From contig CAVVGO010000006.1 in the NCBI GenBank assembly GCA_963747835.1, positions 124,001 through 188,000 on the forward strand: a DNA stretch of 64,000 nt, given 5' to 3'. The stretch comes from JAJPKK01 sp963747835 (GTDB lineage: Bacteria > Pseudomonadota > Alphaproteobacteria > Rhizobiales > Xanthobacteraceae). Numbering within the stretch: position 1 is the first letter of the stretch; the number at the start of each line of letters is the position of its first letter. Below are positions 33,060-43,764 of this stretch, one piece after another. Below the pieces are notes generated by a model. The model was given only the letters and a program-made list of their open reading frames with translations, was not told where the DNA came from and ran no database searches. A program made the position numbers and the translations under genes.

Positions 33060-36000
33060 TCAGCGATGCAGCCACATACGCAACGCCGACAATAGTTGCT
33101 CGGTATTGACCGGCTTGGCAAGATAGTCGGACGCGCCGGCTTCCAGGCATTTTTCCCGGTCTCCCTTCATCGCCTTTGCGGTCAGCGCGATGATGGGCAG
33201 ACGGCGCAGCCGGCTGTTCTGGCGAATTTTCTCGATGGTCTGATAGCCGTCCATTTCGGGCATCATGATGTCCATCAGGACGATGGCCAGGTCCGATGTC
33301 GATTCGATGGTTTGTATCGCCTCCTTGCCGGTGGTCGCGGTGAGGACGTTCATGCCGCGGCGCTCCAGCACGCTGCTCAGCGCGAAGATATTGCGGGCAT
33401 CGTCGTCCACCAGCAGCGCGGTTTGGCCGATCAGATCCTCATCCGAACTGTTGAGCCGCTCCAGCATGCGCTGCTTTTCGGCCGGCAGGTCCGTCACCAC
33501 GCGGTGCAGGAACAGCGACGTCTCGTCGAGAAGCCGCTCAGGCGATTCGACGCCTTTGACCACGATGCTGCGGGCCATGGTGTGAATTTGGGCGTCCTCT
33601 TCGGCCGACAGTTCCCGTCCGGTGAAAACGACGACTGGAAGGTCCGACAGGGTTGGGTCGACCTTCATCTGCTCGAGCACCTCGAAGCCGGACATGTCCG
33701 GAAGCCGAAGGTCGAGCACCACGCAATCCGCAGCTTGGTTCCGTAGCGATTGCAGCGCCGACGCGCCGGTGCTCACCGTGACGATCTCGATGTCGTCGTG
33801 ACCGAGGAGTTCGCGAATGCTCATCTGCTCCGCCGCGTTGTCCTCGACCACAAGCAGGCGCTTGCGACGCGGCTTGGCGTATTCCTTCATACGGCTGAGC
33901 ACGGCCCCAATGCCGTCCACCGTCACCGGCTTGGTGACGAACGAGAACGCCCCGCGCGCAAGGCCATGCTGGCGATCCTCATCGAGGGTGACGATCTGCA
34001 CCGGAATATGACGCGTCAACGGATTGAGCTTGAGCTGGCTCAAGACCGTCCATCCGAGCATGTCCGGCAGGAAGACGTCGAGCGAAATTGCGACCGGCTG
34101 GAATTGCTTGGCGAGATCGATCGCGTCGGCGCCGCGCATCGCAACCAGGACCTTGAAGCCCTCGTCGCGCGCGAGGTCCACCATGATCCGCGCATAATGC
34201 GGGTCGTCTTCCACGATCAGGAGGATGTTGTCGCCCGGGCTGATTTCAAGCCGATCGTCCGCAATCGCCTCGACCGGATGCTCCTGCATGACGGCGGCGT
34301 GGATGGCAATCTGGTCGAGGAAGGGCTTGGGGCCGCTCCCGCCGCGAACCGCGTTCGATGGGCCGACATATTTGGTCGGCAGATACAGCGTAAAGGTGCT
34401 GCCCCGTCCCGGCGTGCTGCGGAGCTGGATTTCGCCGCCGAGCAACTGGGACAATTCGCGGCTGATGGCGAGGCCAAGACCGGTGCCGCCGTACTTGCGG
34501 CTGGTGCTCGCGTCAGCCTGCTGGAACGCCTCGAAAATGATCTTCTGTTTTTCGAGCGGAATGCCGATGCCGGTATCCGACACTTCGAACGCGATGACGC
34601 CTTGGGTCTGCTGGAGCACCGGGTGGTCGGGATTCCAGCCGTTTCGCGCCGCGATCACGCTCAGCCGCACGCCCCCCTGTTCGGTGAACTTGAAGGCGTT
34701 CGACAGCAGGTTCTTGAGCACCTGCTGAAGCCGCTTGGCATCCGTAACCATGCTGCGGGAGACGTCCTGGTCGATGTGCACGTCGAAGGAGAGCTGCCTC
34801 GTGTCAGCCTCATGGCGGAACGGACGCGCGACCATATCGAGGAGGGAAGAAAACAGAAGTTCTTCCGGGTCGACCGTCACGGTACCGGATTCGATCTTGG
34901 AGAGGTCGAGAATATCGCTGATGAGGTTTAGGAGATCGGTGCCCGCCGAATGGATCGTGCGCGCGAAGTCGACCTGCTTGTTGGTGAGATTGCCGTCGGG
35001 GTTCTCGGTGAGCTGCTGCCCGAGAATCAGGATGCTGTTGAGCGGGGTGCGCAACTCATGCGACATGTTGGCCAGAAATTCGGATTTGTACTTCGATGTC
35101 AGCGCAAGCTCGGTAGCCTTCTCCTCCAGCGCCCGCCGCGCCTGCTCGATTTCCTGGTTCTTGCGTTCCACCTCGACGTTGCGCTCGGCGAGCTGCTGGG
35201 CCTTCTGCTCGAGCTGCTCGTTGGTCTGCTGCAATTCCCGTTGCTGGGCCTGCAATTCGCCGGCGAGCTGTTGGGACTGCTTGAGCAGGCCTTCGGTCTG
35301 CATCGTCGCCTCGATGCTGTTGAGCACGATGCCGACGCTCGCCGTCAACTGTTCCAGGAATGTCATCTGCAGCTTGGTGAAGGCTGATACCGAGGCGAGC
35401 TCGATCACGGCCTTGACCTGATTCTCGAACAGCACCGGCAGCACGATGACGTTCTGCGGCGGCACCTTGAACATGGCGGATCCGATCGGGGTGACGCTCG
35501 CCGGCATTTCGGTGATGAGAAGCCGCCGCTTGTCGGCCGCACACTGCCCGATCAGGCCTTCGCCCACCGGCACCCGCTGGCGATGCGGACGCTCATCGTC
35601 GTCCGCATAGGCCGAGAGCGCCTTAAGATAGGGGGCACCCTCTTCGGTCTCCATCTGGTAGATCGCCCCAAGCTGCGCGTTCACCAACGGCGTCAGCTCT
35701 GAGAGCAGCAGCCGACCCACGGTGGTGAGATCGCGCTGCCCCTGCAGCATGCTGGTGAACTTGGCCAGGTTAGTCTTGAGCCAGTCCTGCTCGGTATTGT
35801 GATCGGTGGTGAGCCGCAGGTTGTCGATCATCGTGTTGATGTTGTCTTTGAGCTCGGCGACTTCGCCGCGGGCATCGACCTGGATCGAGCGCGTCAGGTC
35901 ACCCTTGGTCACTGCCGTCGCCACCTCGGCGATGGCACGGACCTGGGTCGTCAGATTGGCTGCCAGCAGGTTGACGTTGCCGGTCAGGTCCTTCCAGGTG

Positions 36001-39000
36001 CCGGCCGCACCGGGCACGTTGGCCTGGCCGCCGAGCCGACCTTCGACGCCGACCTCGCGCGCAACGGTCGTTACCTGATCCGCGAAGGTCGCCAGCGTAT
36101 CCGTCATGTTGTTGATGGTTTCGGCAAGCGCCGCCACCTCGCCCTTCGACTTCACCGTAAGGTTCTGCTTGAGATCGCCGTCCGCGACCGCGGTCACGAC
36201 CTTGACGATGCCGCGCACTTGCTCGGTCAGGTTCGCCGCCATGACATTGACGGTGTCGGTGAGATCCTTCCAGGTGCCGGCGACGCCGGACACCTGTGCC
36301 TGGCCGCCGAGCTTGCCTTCGGTGCCAACCTCGCGGGCGACGCGCGTGACTTCCGACGCGAAGGCGTTGAGCTGGTCCACCATGGTATTGATGGTGTTCT
36401 TGAGCTCGAGGATTTCGCCTTTCACGTCCACCGTGATCTTGCGCGACAGGTCGCCGCGCGCCACCGCTGTGGTCACCTCCGCGATATTGCGGACCTGGGT
36501 GGTCAGGTTGGCGGCGAGCAGGTTGACGTTGTCGGTCAGGTCTTTCCAGGTGCCCGCGACGCCCGGCACCACCGCCTGGCCGCCGAGGCGGCCATCGGTG
36601 CCGACCTCGCGGGCAACGCGCGTCACTTCCGCCGCGAAGGAGCGCAACTGCTCAACCATGGTGTTGAGCGTTTCCTTGAGGAGCAGGATTTCGCCGCGTA
36701 CGTCCACGGTGATCTTCTTGGAGAGATCGCCGCTCGCGATCGCGGTAGCGACCTCGGCGATGTTGCGGACCTGCGCCGTGAGGTTGCTCGCCATGAAGTT
36801 GACGTTGTCGGTCAAATCCTTCCAGGTGCCGGCGACGCCCGGCACCTGGGCCTGGCCGCCAAGCTTGCCTTCGGTGCCGACTTCGCGCGCGACGCGCGTC
36901 ACTTCCGACGCGAATGCGTTGAGCTGGTCCACCATGGTGTTGATGGTGTTCTTCAACTCCTGGATTTCGCCCTTCACGTCCATGGTGATTTTGCGCGACA
37001 GGTCGCCGCGCGCCACCGCGGTGGTCACCTCGGCGATGTTGCGGACCTGGGCGGTCAGATTGCCCGCCATCGAGTTGACGCTGTCGGTGAGAATCCTTCC
37101 AGGTACCGGCGACGCCCGGCACGTTGGCCTGGCCACCGAGCCGGCCTTCGGTACCGACCTCGCGAGCGACGCGCGTCACCTCTCCGGCGAACCGATTAAG
37201 CTGATCCACCATGGTGTTGAGCGTTTCCTTCAGTTGAAGGATTTCGCCGCGCACGTCGACCGTGATCTTGCGCGACAGGTCGCCGCCCGCGATCGCGGTC
37301 GCGACTTCGGCGATGTTGCGGACCTGGGCGGTGAGGTTGCCCGCCATGGAGTTGACGCTGTCGGTCAGATCCTTCCAGGTGCCGGCGACGCCCGGCACAG
37401 CGGCTTGGCCGCCGAGCTTGCCGTCGGTGCCGACCTCGCGGGCAACGCGCGTCACTTCCGCCGCGAATGCGTTGAGCTGATCGACCATGGTGTTGATGGT
37501 CTCTTTCAACTGCAGGATTTCGCCACTCACATTCACGGTGATCTTCTTGGACAGGTCGCCTTGCGCCACCGCGGTCGCGACCTCCGCGATGTTGCGGACC
37601 TGGGCGGTGAGGTTACTCGCCATCGAATTGACGCTGTCGGTCAGATCCTTCCAGGTGCCGGCGACGCCGCGCACCACCGCCTGGCCGCCGAGCTTGCCGT
37701 CGGTTCCGACCTCGCGGGCGACCCGGGTCACTTCGGATGCGAACGCGTTGAGCTGGTCGACCGTCGTGTTGATGGTTTCCTTGAGCTGGAGGATTTCGCC
37801 GCGCACGTCGACTGTGATCTTTTTCGACAAGTCGCCATTGGCCATCGCGGTCGAGACTTCGGCGATGTTGCGGACCTGGGCGGTCAGGTTGCTCGCCATC
37901 GAGTTGACGCTGTCGGTCAGGTCCTTCCAGGTGCCGGCGACGCCCAGCACATTCGCCTGTCCGCCGAGTCGGCCATCGGTGCCGACCTCGCGGGCGACGC
38001 GGGTCACCTCGCCGGCGAACACGTTCAACTGGTCCACCATGGTGTTCATGGTCTCTTTGAGCTGCAGGATTTCGCCGCTGACGTTCACGGTGATCTTCTT
38101 GGACAGGTCGCCGCCCGCGATCGCGGTCGCGACTTCGGCGATATTGCGGACCTGAGCAGTCAGGTTGCTCGCCATGAAGTTGACGTTGTCGGTCAGGTCC
38201 TTCCAGGTGCCGGCGACGCCCGACACCTGGGCCTGGCCGCCGAGCTTGCCTTCGGTGCCGACCTCGCGGGCGACGCGCGTCACTTCCGACGCAAATGCGT
38301 TGAGCTGGTCCACCATGGTATTGATGGTGTCCTTGAGCTCGAGGATTTCTCCGCGCACGTCCACTGTGATCTTGCGCGACAGGTCGCCGCGCGCAACCGC
38401 GGTCGTGACCTGCGCGATGTTGCGCACCTGGTCGGTCAGGTTGCCGCACATGGCATTGACCGAGTCGGTCAAATCCTTCCACGTTCCGGCGACACCGGGC
38501 ACGATCGCCTGGCCGCCGAGCTTGCCCTCAGTGCCGACTTCGCGGGCGACGCGCGTCACTTCCGAAGCAAACGAGCGCAGTTGGTCCACCATCGTGTTGA
38601 TGGCTTCCTTGAGCTGGAGAATTTCGCCGCGGACGTCGACCGTGATCTTTTTCGACAGGTCCCCGTTCGCAACCGCGATCGTCACGTCTGCAATGTTGCG
38701 GACCTGAGCGGTCAGGTTGCTCGCCATCGAGTTCACGCTCTCGGTGAGCTCCTTCCACACGCCGGTGACCTCGCGGACCTGGGCCTGGCCGCCGAGCTTG
38801 CCCTCGGTGCCGACCTCGCGGGCGACGCGCGTCACTTCGGAGGTGAACACGTTGAGCTGCTTGATCATGGTGTTGACGATGGCGGCGGCCTGCAGGAATT
38901 CGCCCTTGAGCGGCCGGCCGTCGATGTCGAGCGCCACCGTCTGCAGAAGATCGCCTTTGGCGACCGCCGCGATGGCGCGGGTCACCGCCATGGTCGGCCA

Positions 39001-39387
39001 CAATAGGTCGTCGATCAGGGTGTTGATGGAATCCTCCATCTCACCCCAGGCGCCGTTCGATAGGCCGAATTTCACGCGCTGGCGGGTCTTGCCCTCCCGC
39101 CCGACCTCTTCGCCGACGCGCTCGAGCTGCTGCGCGATGCGCTGATTGGCGGCGGCGATCTCGTTGAACGTGTCGGCGATCTTGCCCGGCAGGCCGTCCA
39201 AATCTCCCGCCATGCGGACCGAAAAATCGCCGACCCGCATGGCCTGCAGAGCATGCAGCAGGTCATATTCGAACACGCTTGCGCCATTGGCCTGGTGGGC
39301 GGGGCCATTCTCGAGGGCCGCATCCGTGGCGCCATTTGGCGCCGGCCCGTTTGTTTTCGATTGGTTCGTCTCGCCACCCGGTTGCAT
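33060..39387 (-). CDS. Giant HAMP-array hybrid histidine kinase, frameshifted near 37092
   Basis: About 2108 residues if one extra A at 37092-37093 is removed; as read, the frame breaks there. Start ATG 39387 has GGAGGGG upstream. A first divergent HAMP (VGDFSVRMAGDLDGLPGKIA) leads into twelve HAMP-type units of about 92 residues with GDLSKKITVDVRGEILQLKE-like cores. Then come a GAF domain (about 35330-35760), a coiled coil, HisKA (SHELRTPLNSILILGQQL, near 35056), HATPase_c, and three receivers (IVEDDPHYARI, VVEDNAAEQMS, LVDDDARNIF). No membrane span or signal peptide is seen, so it senses inside the cell. HAMP arrays of this kind resemble the fungal group III osmosensor kinases. The ligand is unknown. 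Confidence 0.85.
35800..38990. repeat. 276-bp tandem repeats coding the HAMP array
   Basis: Matching segments recur at 276-bp steps (for example 37513, 37789, 38065 and 38341 all open the GATTTCGCC block), about twelve units in all. Each unit codes one 92-residue HAMP linker. The high identity makes the array prone to unequal recombination and assembly collapse. Confidence 0.85.
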
Positions 39388-39499
39388 GTCTGACCCCTCC
39401 GGAATTACCGCCCATGGAATGCGCGCGCGGCGTGGACATCCCGGATGGAACTCTTCCAACGGCTGCACGAGCGTCGATAAAAGCTATTCAGCAAAGCTA

Positions 39500-40564
39500 G
39501 AGCATTTCCCACCTGATGCGGGTCATCACCCGTAGCCGGCATGCTGAAAGTAGTTGGCGCATTCCTCTGGCGCAATTTTTTTGACGAGTTTACCGATGAG
39601 CTTCCAGAGGGCATTGACTGTGCGTGCGGCACCCTTTCGCAGCGCCGCTTTGAGCTTGGCGAACGCCATCTCGATCGGATTGAGGTCGGGCGAGTAGGCT
39701 GGCAGATAGCGCACCTTCGCACCGACCGCTTTGAGCGTCTCTGCCACACCCTCGACCTTGTGGGTGCGCAGGTTGTCCATGAAGACGACATCGCCCCTGT
39801 CGAGTGTCGGCGCCAGAACCTGCTCGATATAGGCGAGGAATGCCGGTCCATCCATCGCGCCATCGATCACATAGGGAGCCGTGAGGCCATCGGTGCGCAG
39901 GCCGGCGATGAACGTCATCGTCTTCCAGTGGCCGTGCGGCACCTTCGCGACGAGGCGCTCGCCACGCGGGCAGCGCCCGTAGTGGCGAACCATTTTCGTC
40001 GTGACGGACGTCTCGTCGATGAACACGAGACGTCGCGCCTTGAGCGACGGTTGCTCGGCTTTGAGTTCCGCGCGCGCCGCAGCCACGTCAGGCCGATCCT
40101 GTTCGGCGGCGTGCAGAGTTTTTTTTGAAGGTGATGTCGTGACGCTCATAGAAGCGCCCGACCGAGCTCCTCCCGGTCTTGAGCTTCTTCTCGCCGGCGA
40201 GCCGCGCGCGGATCTCGTCGAGCGTCAGGTCTGGCTCTGCGACGACGAGGTCTAGCAGCCACTGCCTGTGCGCCTCAAGCGGCGAGCGGCTGTGGCCGGT
40301 GCCAGGCCTCGCCGCGACGCTTCCCGTGCTCGTCCAGCGCTCAAACCAGCGGATCGCCGTCGAAGCGCCGATGTCGAGCAGGCGCGCCGCCTCTCGCCTG
40401 CTTTCGCCCGCTTCGACCATACCGACCACCCGAGCCCGAAGATCGTTGGAGTATCCCTTCGCCATCATACCCCCGCCACCGCCGACGAACGCACTTGAAT
40501 CCGATTTGCGCGTCCGAGGGAAGCCCCAGGGCTCGTTACGATTTACATCAAACGGGAATTGCTC
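39500..40564. mobile_element. IS630-family insertion sequence
   Basis: About 1065 bp. Ends read inward GAGCATTTCCCACCTGATG (left) and GAGCAATTCCCGTTTGATG (right), matching at 15 of 19 positions. Both ends are flanked by TA (39498-39499, 40565-40566), the target duplicated by this family. It sits 112 bp upstream of the giant HAMP kinase and about 390 bp upstream of the TIR gene. Confidence 0.85.
39526..40468 (-). CDS. IS630 transposase, two frames joined by -1 frameshift at A8
   Basis: The first frame (40468-40088, start MMAKGYSNDLRARVV) is the HTH part: DNA-binding SRREAARLLDIGASTAIRWF and a linker ending FYERHDITFKK. The second frame (to 39526) carries the DDE domain: RLVFIDETSVTT (D), DVVFMDNLRTHK (D) and DLNPIEMAFAKLK (E). 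They overlap at a run of eight A on the coding strand near 40125, where a -1 slip yields FKKKTLHAAEQDRPDVAAA, the normal family sequence. This looks like programmed frameshifting rather than damage, so the element may be active. Confidence 0.85.
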
Positions 40565-40566
40565 TA

Positions 40567-40956
40567 GGCCCGCGCCGTGACTCTTTCCCCCCGCGTTATC
40601 CGGTGCATGGACTGCACTCCATCCAGCCCAAAACGCACCAGATCGGCGTCGGTTCCGGGCCGGCGCAGTTTTTTTCGGTTTAGTCAGCCGCGGAACGTCG
40701 CGGCCGACTGGCGAGAAGCGGTTGTACCCTGCGAAGCTAACCTAAAGATCAGCAACCAAGCTCCGCCGACAAGATATAATAGAATCAATTATTTAAAGAA
40801 CCCGTTACGGCCAGCTGAGTTGCGGCAGCGACGACGACGTTCCAACAATCCGATCCGCGTGTTCCGCGACCAGCACTACTTTTGTCCCCTGCATTGCGGC
40901 TGCTCGTCGCGGTTGATAGGGTCTTAACATCATCGCCGTCGTTTGCTTCGGACAAC
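40567..40956. other. Gene-free region upstream of the TIR gene
   Basis: No supported gene. It is patchily AT-rich around 40771-40800 and includes TATAAT at 40775-40780 as a candidate -10; no good -35 pairs with it. A GTG at 40882 could extend the TIR protein by 25 residues, but the extension is not domain-like. Confidence 0.4.
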
Positions 40957-42234
40957 ATGGGAACCCCGCTCAATCTGCGCGCCAACAATGTCTTCTTGAG
41001 CCATTCCAGCCGGGACAATGTCGACTTCGTCGACGGTCTTTACGGATGGCTCACGAGGCAGGCGGGACTGACGGTGTGGTACGATCGCAATCTTGGCGGC
41101 GGCCAGGTTGCGGCCAAATTGGAAGAGGCAATCGACAGCAGCCAGGCCGCCGTCGTTGTGCTGTCCGAGAATTCAATTCAATCTCGCTGGGTGGAGTTGG
41201 AATGCAGCCGCCTGCATGAGGAGGTGGCGCGCTGCGACGGCGACTTTCGGATTGCCACGATCCGTCTCGACGGCGTGGACGCGCCGGGATTGCTTAAATC
41301 CTTCAAGCATATCGACATCGACAAGAGCGCGCTCTCGGCGACCACCGCGGCGTTGCTGATGGACACCCTGTTCGGCGGCAAGGATAATGCCGCCGGCAAG
41401 TCCGTCTATCTCAGCCGGGGCTGGCGCGCCGCCGAACGGCCCCCGGCGGACCGGATCAGCCATGCCCTGCAAATGTCCGGGCTGCGCCTGGTCTGCGACT
41501 GGACCGGCCAGCCGCACTACGACGATGACCGGGTCCGTCGTATCATCGAGGGTACCGGCGGCCTCGTCGCGATCCTGCCGCATCGGGGGAAGGGCGAAAC
41601 CTCCAAGTACATCGTCAAGGAAATCACCGTTGCGCGCGACGCCGGCCTGCCGACGCTCGTCTTCGCCCATCGCGACGTCGCGCTGCGTCCCGAATGGTTG
41701 CTGTCAGACCCCCTGGTGTACGATGACGACGTCGAGAAGCAAGAGGCCGAAGAAGTCGCCGATTTGTTCGGGAACCGCATCGACGATTTCGTCCAGTCCT
41801 GGAAGCCCGGACGCGGCGAGCACATCTTCCTCGGCCATTCCCTGGAAGAATCCATCGACGATAAATTCCTCACCTCGCGCGGCATGCTGGCGCGCATCAC
41901 CGGCCTGCCGGTCAAGGTCGGCGGCCTCGTGGTCGGGCGGGAAGCGCAGAGCGAGATCGTCCGGCTCATCCGCGAAGCCGGGTTATGCATCATCGACATC
42001 ACCAACAACACCTACAAGGATCTGCCGCCCAAGATCGATTTCGCCCTCAATTCCTGCATCGAGGCCGGCATAGCGCTGGGCTGCGAGAGGACCCTCTACC
42101 TGACCTGCCGGGCGCCCCGCCGCACCCCACCCTTCATGTTCCGCAATCTGCAGGTGTGGTACTACGAGAACGACCTTGAGCTGATCGGGAATCTCCGCCA
42201 GATCGCCGCGGAACACCGGCGAACGGTGCTGTGA
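40957..42234 (+). CDS. Triple TIR-like-fold protein, candidate immune effector
   Basis: 425 residues from ATG 40957. Residues 10-120 form a TIR domain: NNVFLSHSSRDNVDFVDGLY, WYDRNLGGG, VVVLSENSIQSRWVELECSR, with Glu82 four residues after Trp78, the position of the catalytic Glu of NADase TIRs. Residues 148-240 repeat the pattern: VYLSRGWR, GLRLVCDW, GGLVAILPHR and SKYIVKEITVARDAGLPTLV, with E222 at the equivalent spot. Residues 290-395 give a third alpha/beta unit (HIFLGHSLEES, GLCIIDITNNTYKDLPPKID, SCIEAGIALG) resembling TIR / nucleoside deoxyribosyltransferase-like folds. No other defence gene adjoins it. NAD cleavage or cyclic-ADPR-type signalling is inferred from family only. Confidence 0.75.
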   Translation: MGTPLNLRANNVFLSHSSRDNVDFVDGLYGWLTRQAGLTVWYDRNLGGGQVAAKLEEAIDSSQAAVVVLSENSIQSRWVELECSRLHEEVARCDGDFRIATIRLDGVDAPGLLKSFKHIDIDKSALSATTAALLMDTLFGGKDNAAGKSVYLSRGWRAAERPPADRISHALQMSGLRLVCDWTGQPHYDDDRVRRIIEGTGGLVAILPHRGKGETSKYIVKEITVARDAGLPTLVFAHRDVALRPEWLLSDPLVYDDDVEKQEAEEVADLFGNRIDDFVQSWKPGRGEHIFLGHSLEESIDDKFLTSRGMLARITGLPVKVGGLVVGREAQSEIVRLIREAGLCIIDITNNTYKDLPPKIDFALNSCIEAGIALGCERTLYLTCRAPRRTPPFMFRNLQVWYYENDLELIGNLRQIAAEHRRTVL

Positions 42235-42285
42235 GCGCCTTCAGTCCTCCCTCATACCGTAGCGCGCCTGCCCGAGGTCGAGCGG

Positions 42286-42570
42286 TCAGTGGTGCTTGGT
42301 TTTCTCTCGGCTGCGGTGTCGGGAACGTTTTTCTGCCGGCGCGCTTTCAGTGGCCGCAGCGCGCGAGCCGGCGGGCGGGCGCTGGGCTTCGTTTGGGGTG
42401 CCCGGCGTTTTCAACATCTCCGCGGCGCTCGGCGTGCCGGTGTTGACCAGTGCGGCCGGCTTCGCCGCGGTTTGCACCGTTGGCTGCGATGGAAGAGAGC
42501 TGTAGCTAATGGCCGCATAGATCACGCCGCCGGTTACCGCAGCGATCACAATCAAGTCCCGCGCTGACAC
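42286..42570 (-). CDS. Small single-span protein with basic tail
   Basis: 94 residues from GTG 42570, with GGAGG seven bases upstream. One N-terminal span (LIVIAAVTGGVIYAAISYSS, residues 6-25) is followed by a Pro/Ala/Thr-rich linker and an Arg/Lys/His-rich end (KRSRHRSREKTKHH). No family is recognised. It converges with the TIR gene, with 51 bp between them. Orientation N-in with a periplasmic tail, or the reverse, cannot be told. Confidence 0.5.
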   Translation of the reverse strand: MSARDLIVIAAVTGGVIYAAISYSSLPSQPTVQTAAKPAALVNTGTPSAAEMLKTPGTPNEAQRPPAGSRAAATESAPAEKRSRHRSREKTKHH

Positions 42571-42709
42571 CGTTTTGCCTCCGGTGCCGCTGTTCTCGGC
42601 ACGGCATTCAATCAGTACCGGACAACAGCGGTATGCTACCCCACGCCCAACCGACTAATGATGCTCTCGTCGGCATGATAAAACTATTCAGCTATTTCAT
42701 TAACTTAAC

Positions 42710-42786
42710 TGGTACAGCTGGGGGGAGTTGAACCACCGACCTCCTGATCCACAGTCAGGCGCTCTAACCAACTGAGCTACAGCTGC
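42710..42786 (-). tRNA. tRNA-His (GTG anticodon)
   Basis: Cloverleaf: acceptor GCAGCTG / CAGCTGT, D arm GCTCAGTTGGTTAGAGC, anticodon stem CCTGA / TCAGG with loop CTGTGGA (anticodon GTG), T arm with GGTTCAA, and encoded CCA. The discriminator is A73 and the base before position 1 is T, so the usual G-1:C73 of bacterial tRNA-His is absent, a known trait of one alphaproteobacterial clade. The first pair is G:U. Confidence 0.95.
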
Positions 42787-43150
42787 ACGAGATCGAGCGA
42801 ACCTATGAGCAACCTCGGTTTTTGGCAAGAGCGATCCAGAGAGCGATCCGAAGCGCGATCGAAAACGCGAATCCAAAACGGAGCGCCATCCAAAAGCGAG
42901 CGTGTCAAAAGCGGGGATTTCGAACACGCAGCTCTGAAAGCGCGGCAGCGGGACTTGCGCATGCCGCCGCAGATTGGTCACGAAAAAAAGCCCGGGTCTA
43001 AGCCCGGGCTTTGAGGACGCGGAACGCCACACTGACGCTACGAAACACTCTCGAGAGCCGCACTTAAGGGCGGCACTTGGGGAAGTCGGCGCCGATGAAG
43101 CTAAGCCGCCACTATTACGGCGGCTTGACGTTGATATAACGAATTGATGG
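42787..43150. other. Gene-free spacer between phasin gene and tRNA-His
   Basis: No supported coding sequence. It contains the phasin terminator (42983-43012) and, at about 42827-42870, irregular repeats of GAGCGATC-like units. The tRNA promoter must lie just before 42787 on the minus strand. Confidence 0.5.
42983..43012 (-). terminator. Rho-independent terminator of the phasin gene
   Basis: The minus strand forms a 10-bp stem AAAGCCCGGG / CCCGGGCTTT with a six-base loop and runs into seven T (A-run at 42983-42989 on plus). It lies 139 bp downstream of the phasin stop. Confidence 0.85.
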
Positions 43151-43621
43151 TCAGGCGGCCTTCTTGACGATGCTGGTGAAGCCGTCCTTGATCGGCTCAG
43201 CCGTCTGCGTCGCCACTTTCTGGACGAGCGCGGCAAGTTCCTTGGCCTGCTCGGTCATCTGCTCGATCTGCTTGCGGGTATGAGAGGTCGAGATTTCGAC
43301 CACCTGCGCCAGCGTCCGCGCGCCGAGAAGCTCGGTGGCAAAATCGAAAGCCGCGTTGCTGTTGGTGCGCGTCATTTCGACCATCTTGAGACCGTAGTCG
43401 GCAGCGCCCTTGGTAGCGTGGCCATAGGTGGTCTCCAGAATGCCGGTGGCGTCCTCGGCCGCCTTCTTCATCTTGGCATAGTTATCCTTGGCCTGGGTGA
43501 TGCCCTTCTCGGCGAATTCACGGAAAGCCGCCGTCGCCTCTGCGGCGCTCGCCTCGAACTTCGGAATGTCGACCATGGGGAATTCTGGCATTTTGACGAT
43601 GGTGGAGCTGCTGTCCTGCAT
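43151..43621 (-). CDS. Phasin
   Basis: 156 residues from ATG 43621. It is a helical, Ala-rich amphipathic protein: AAEATAAFREFAEKGITQAK, YAKMKKAAEDATGILETTYG, MTRTNSNAAFDFATELLGAR, STSHTRKQIEQMTEQAKELA. This is the alphaproteobacterial phasin pattern, which coats polyhydroxyalkanoate granules and controls their size. No signal peptide. A TGC-rich palindrome 143 bp upstream is a likely PhaR operator, and a strong terminator follows. A second, different phasin gene lies upstream on the same strand. Confidence 0.9.
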   Translation of the reverse strand: MQDSSSTIVKMPEFPMVDIPKFEASAAEATAAFREFAEKGITQAKDNYAKMKKAAEDATGILETTYGHATKGAADYGLKMVEMTRTNSNAAFDFATELLGARTLAQVVEISTSHTRKQIEQMTEQAKELAALVQKVATQTAEPIKDGFTSIVKKAA

Positions 43622-43764
43622 GTGAACACCTGTTATGGGCGGAACGGTACGGGCGCCAGGATCCCCGCCGCTAATCGATACGGGCGCGCAGAATGCCGAA
43701 TTGTGCCAGCGCGGCTGAAACCCCGCCGGTTGAGTGGATGATCTTCATATAGCTGCATTTTAAT

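Noticed and set aside
36106..39006. 966-residue open frame on the plus strand
   Set aside because: It is the mirror of the GC-rich HAMP repeats. The repeated RARQVAARDRG-like translation has no family sense, while the minus frame gives clear HAMP domains.
33060..39387. Tandem repeats as a possible CRISPR array
   Set aside because: The period is 276 bp, the units are coding and there are no unique spacers between short repeats.
40088..40149. Frame break in the IS630 transposase as decay
   Set aside because: The overlap falls on eight A bases, the usual programmed slip site of this family, and both parts are otherwise intact.
42700..43236. 178-residue minus-strand frame
   Set aside because: It runs through the tRNA-His gene and the phasin terminator and has no recognisable domain.
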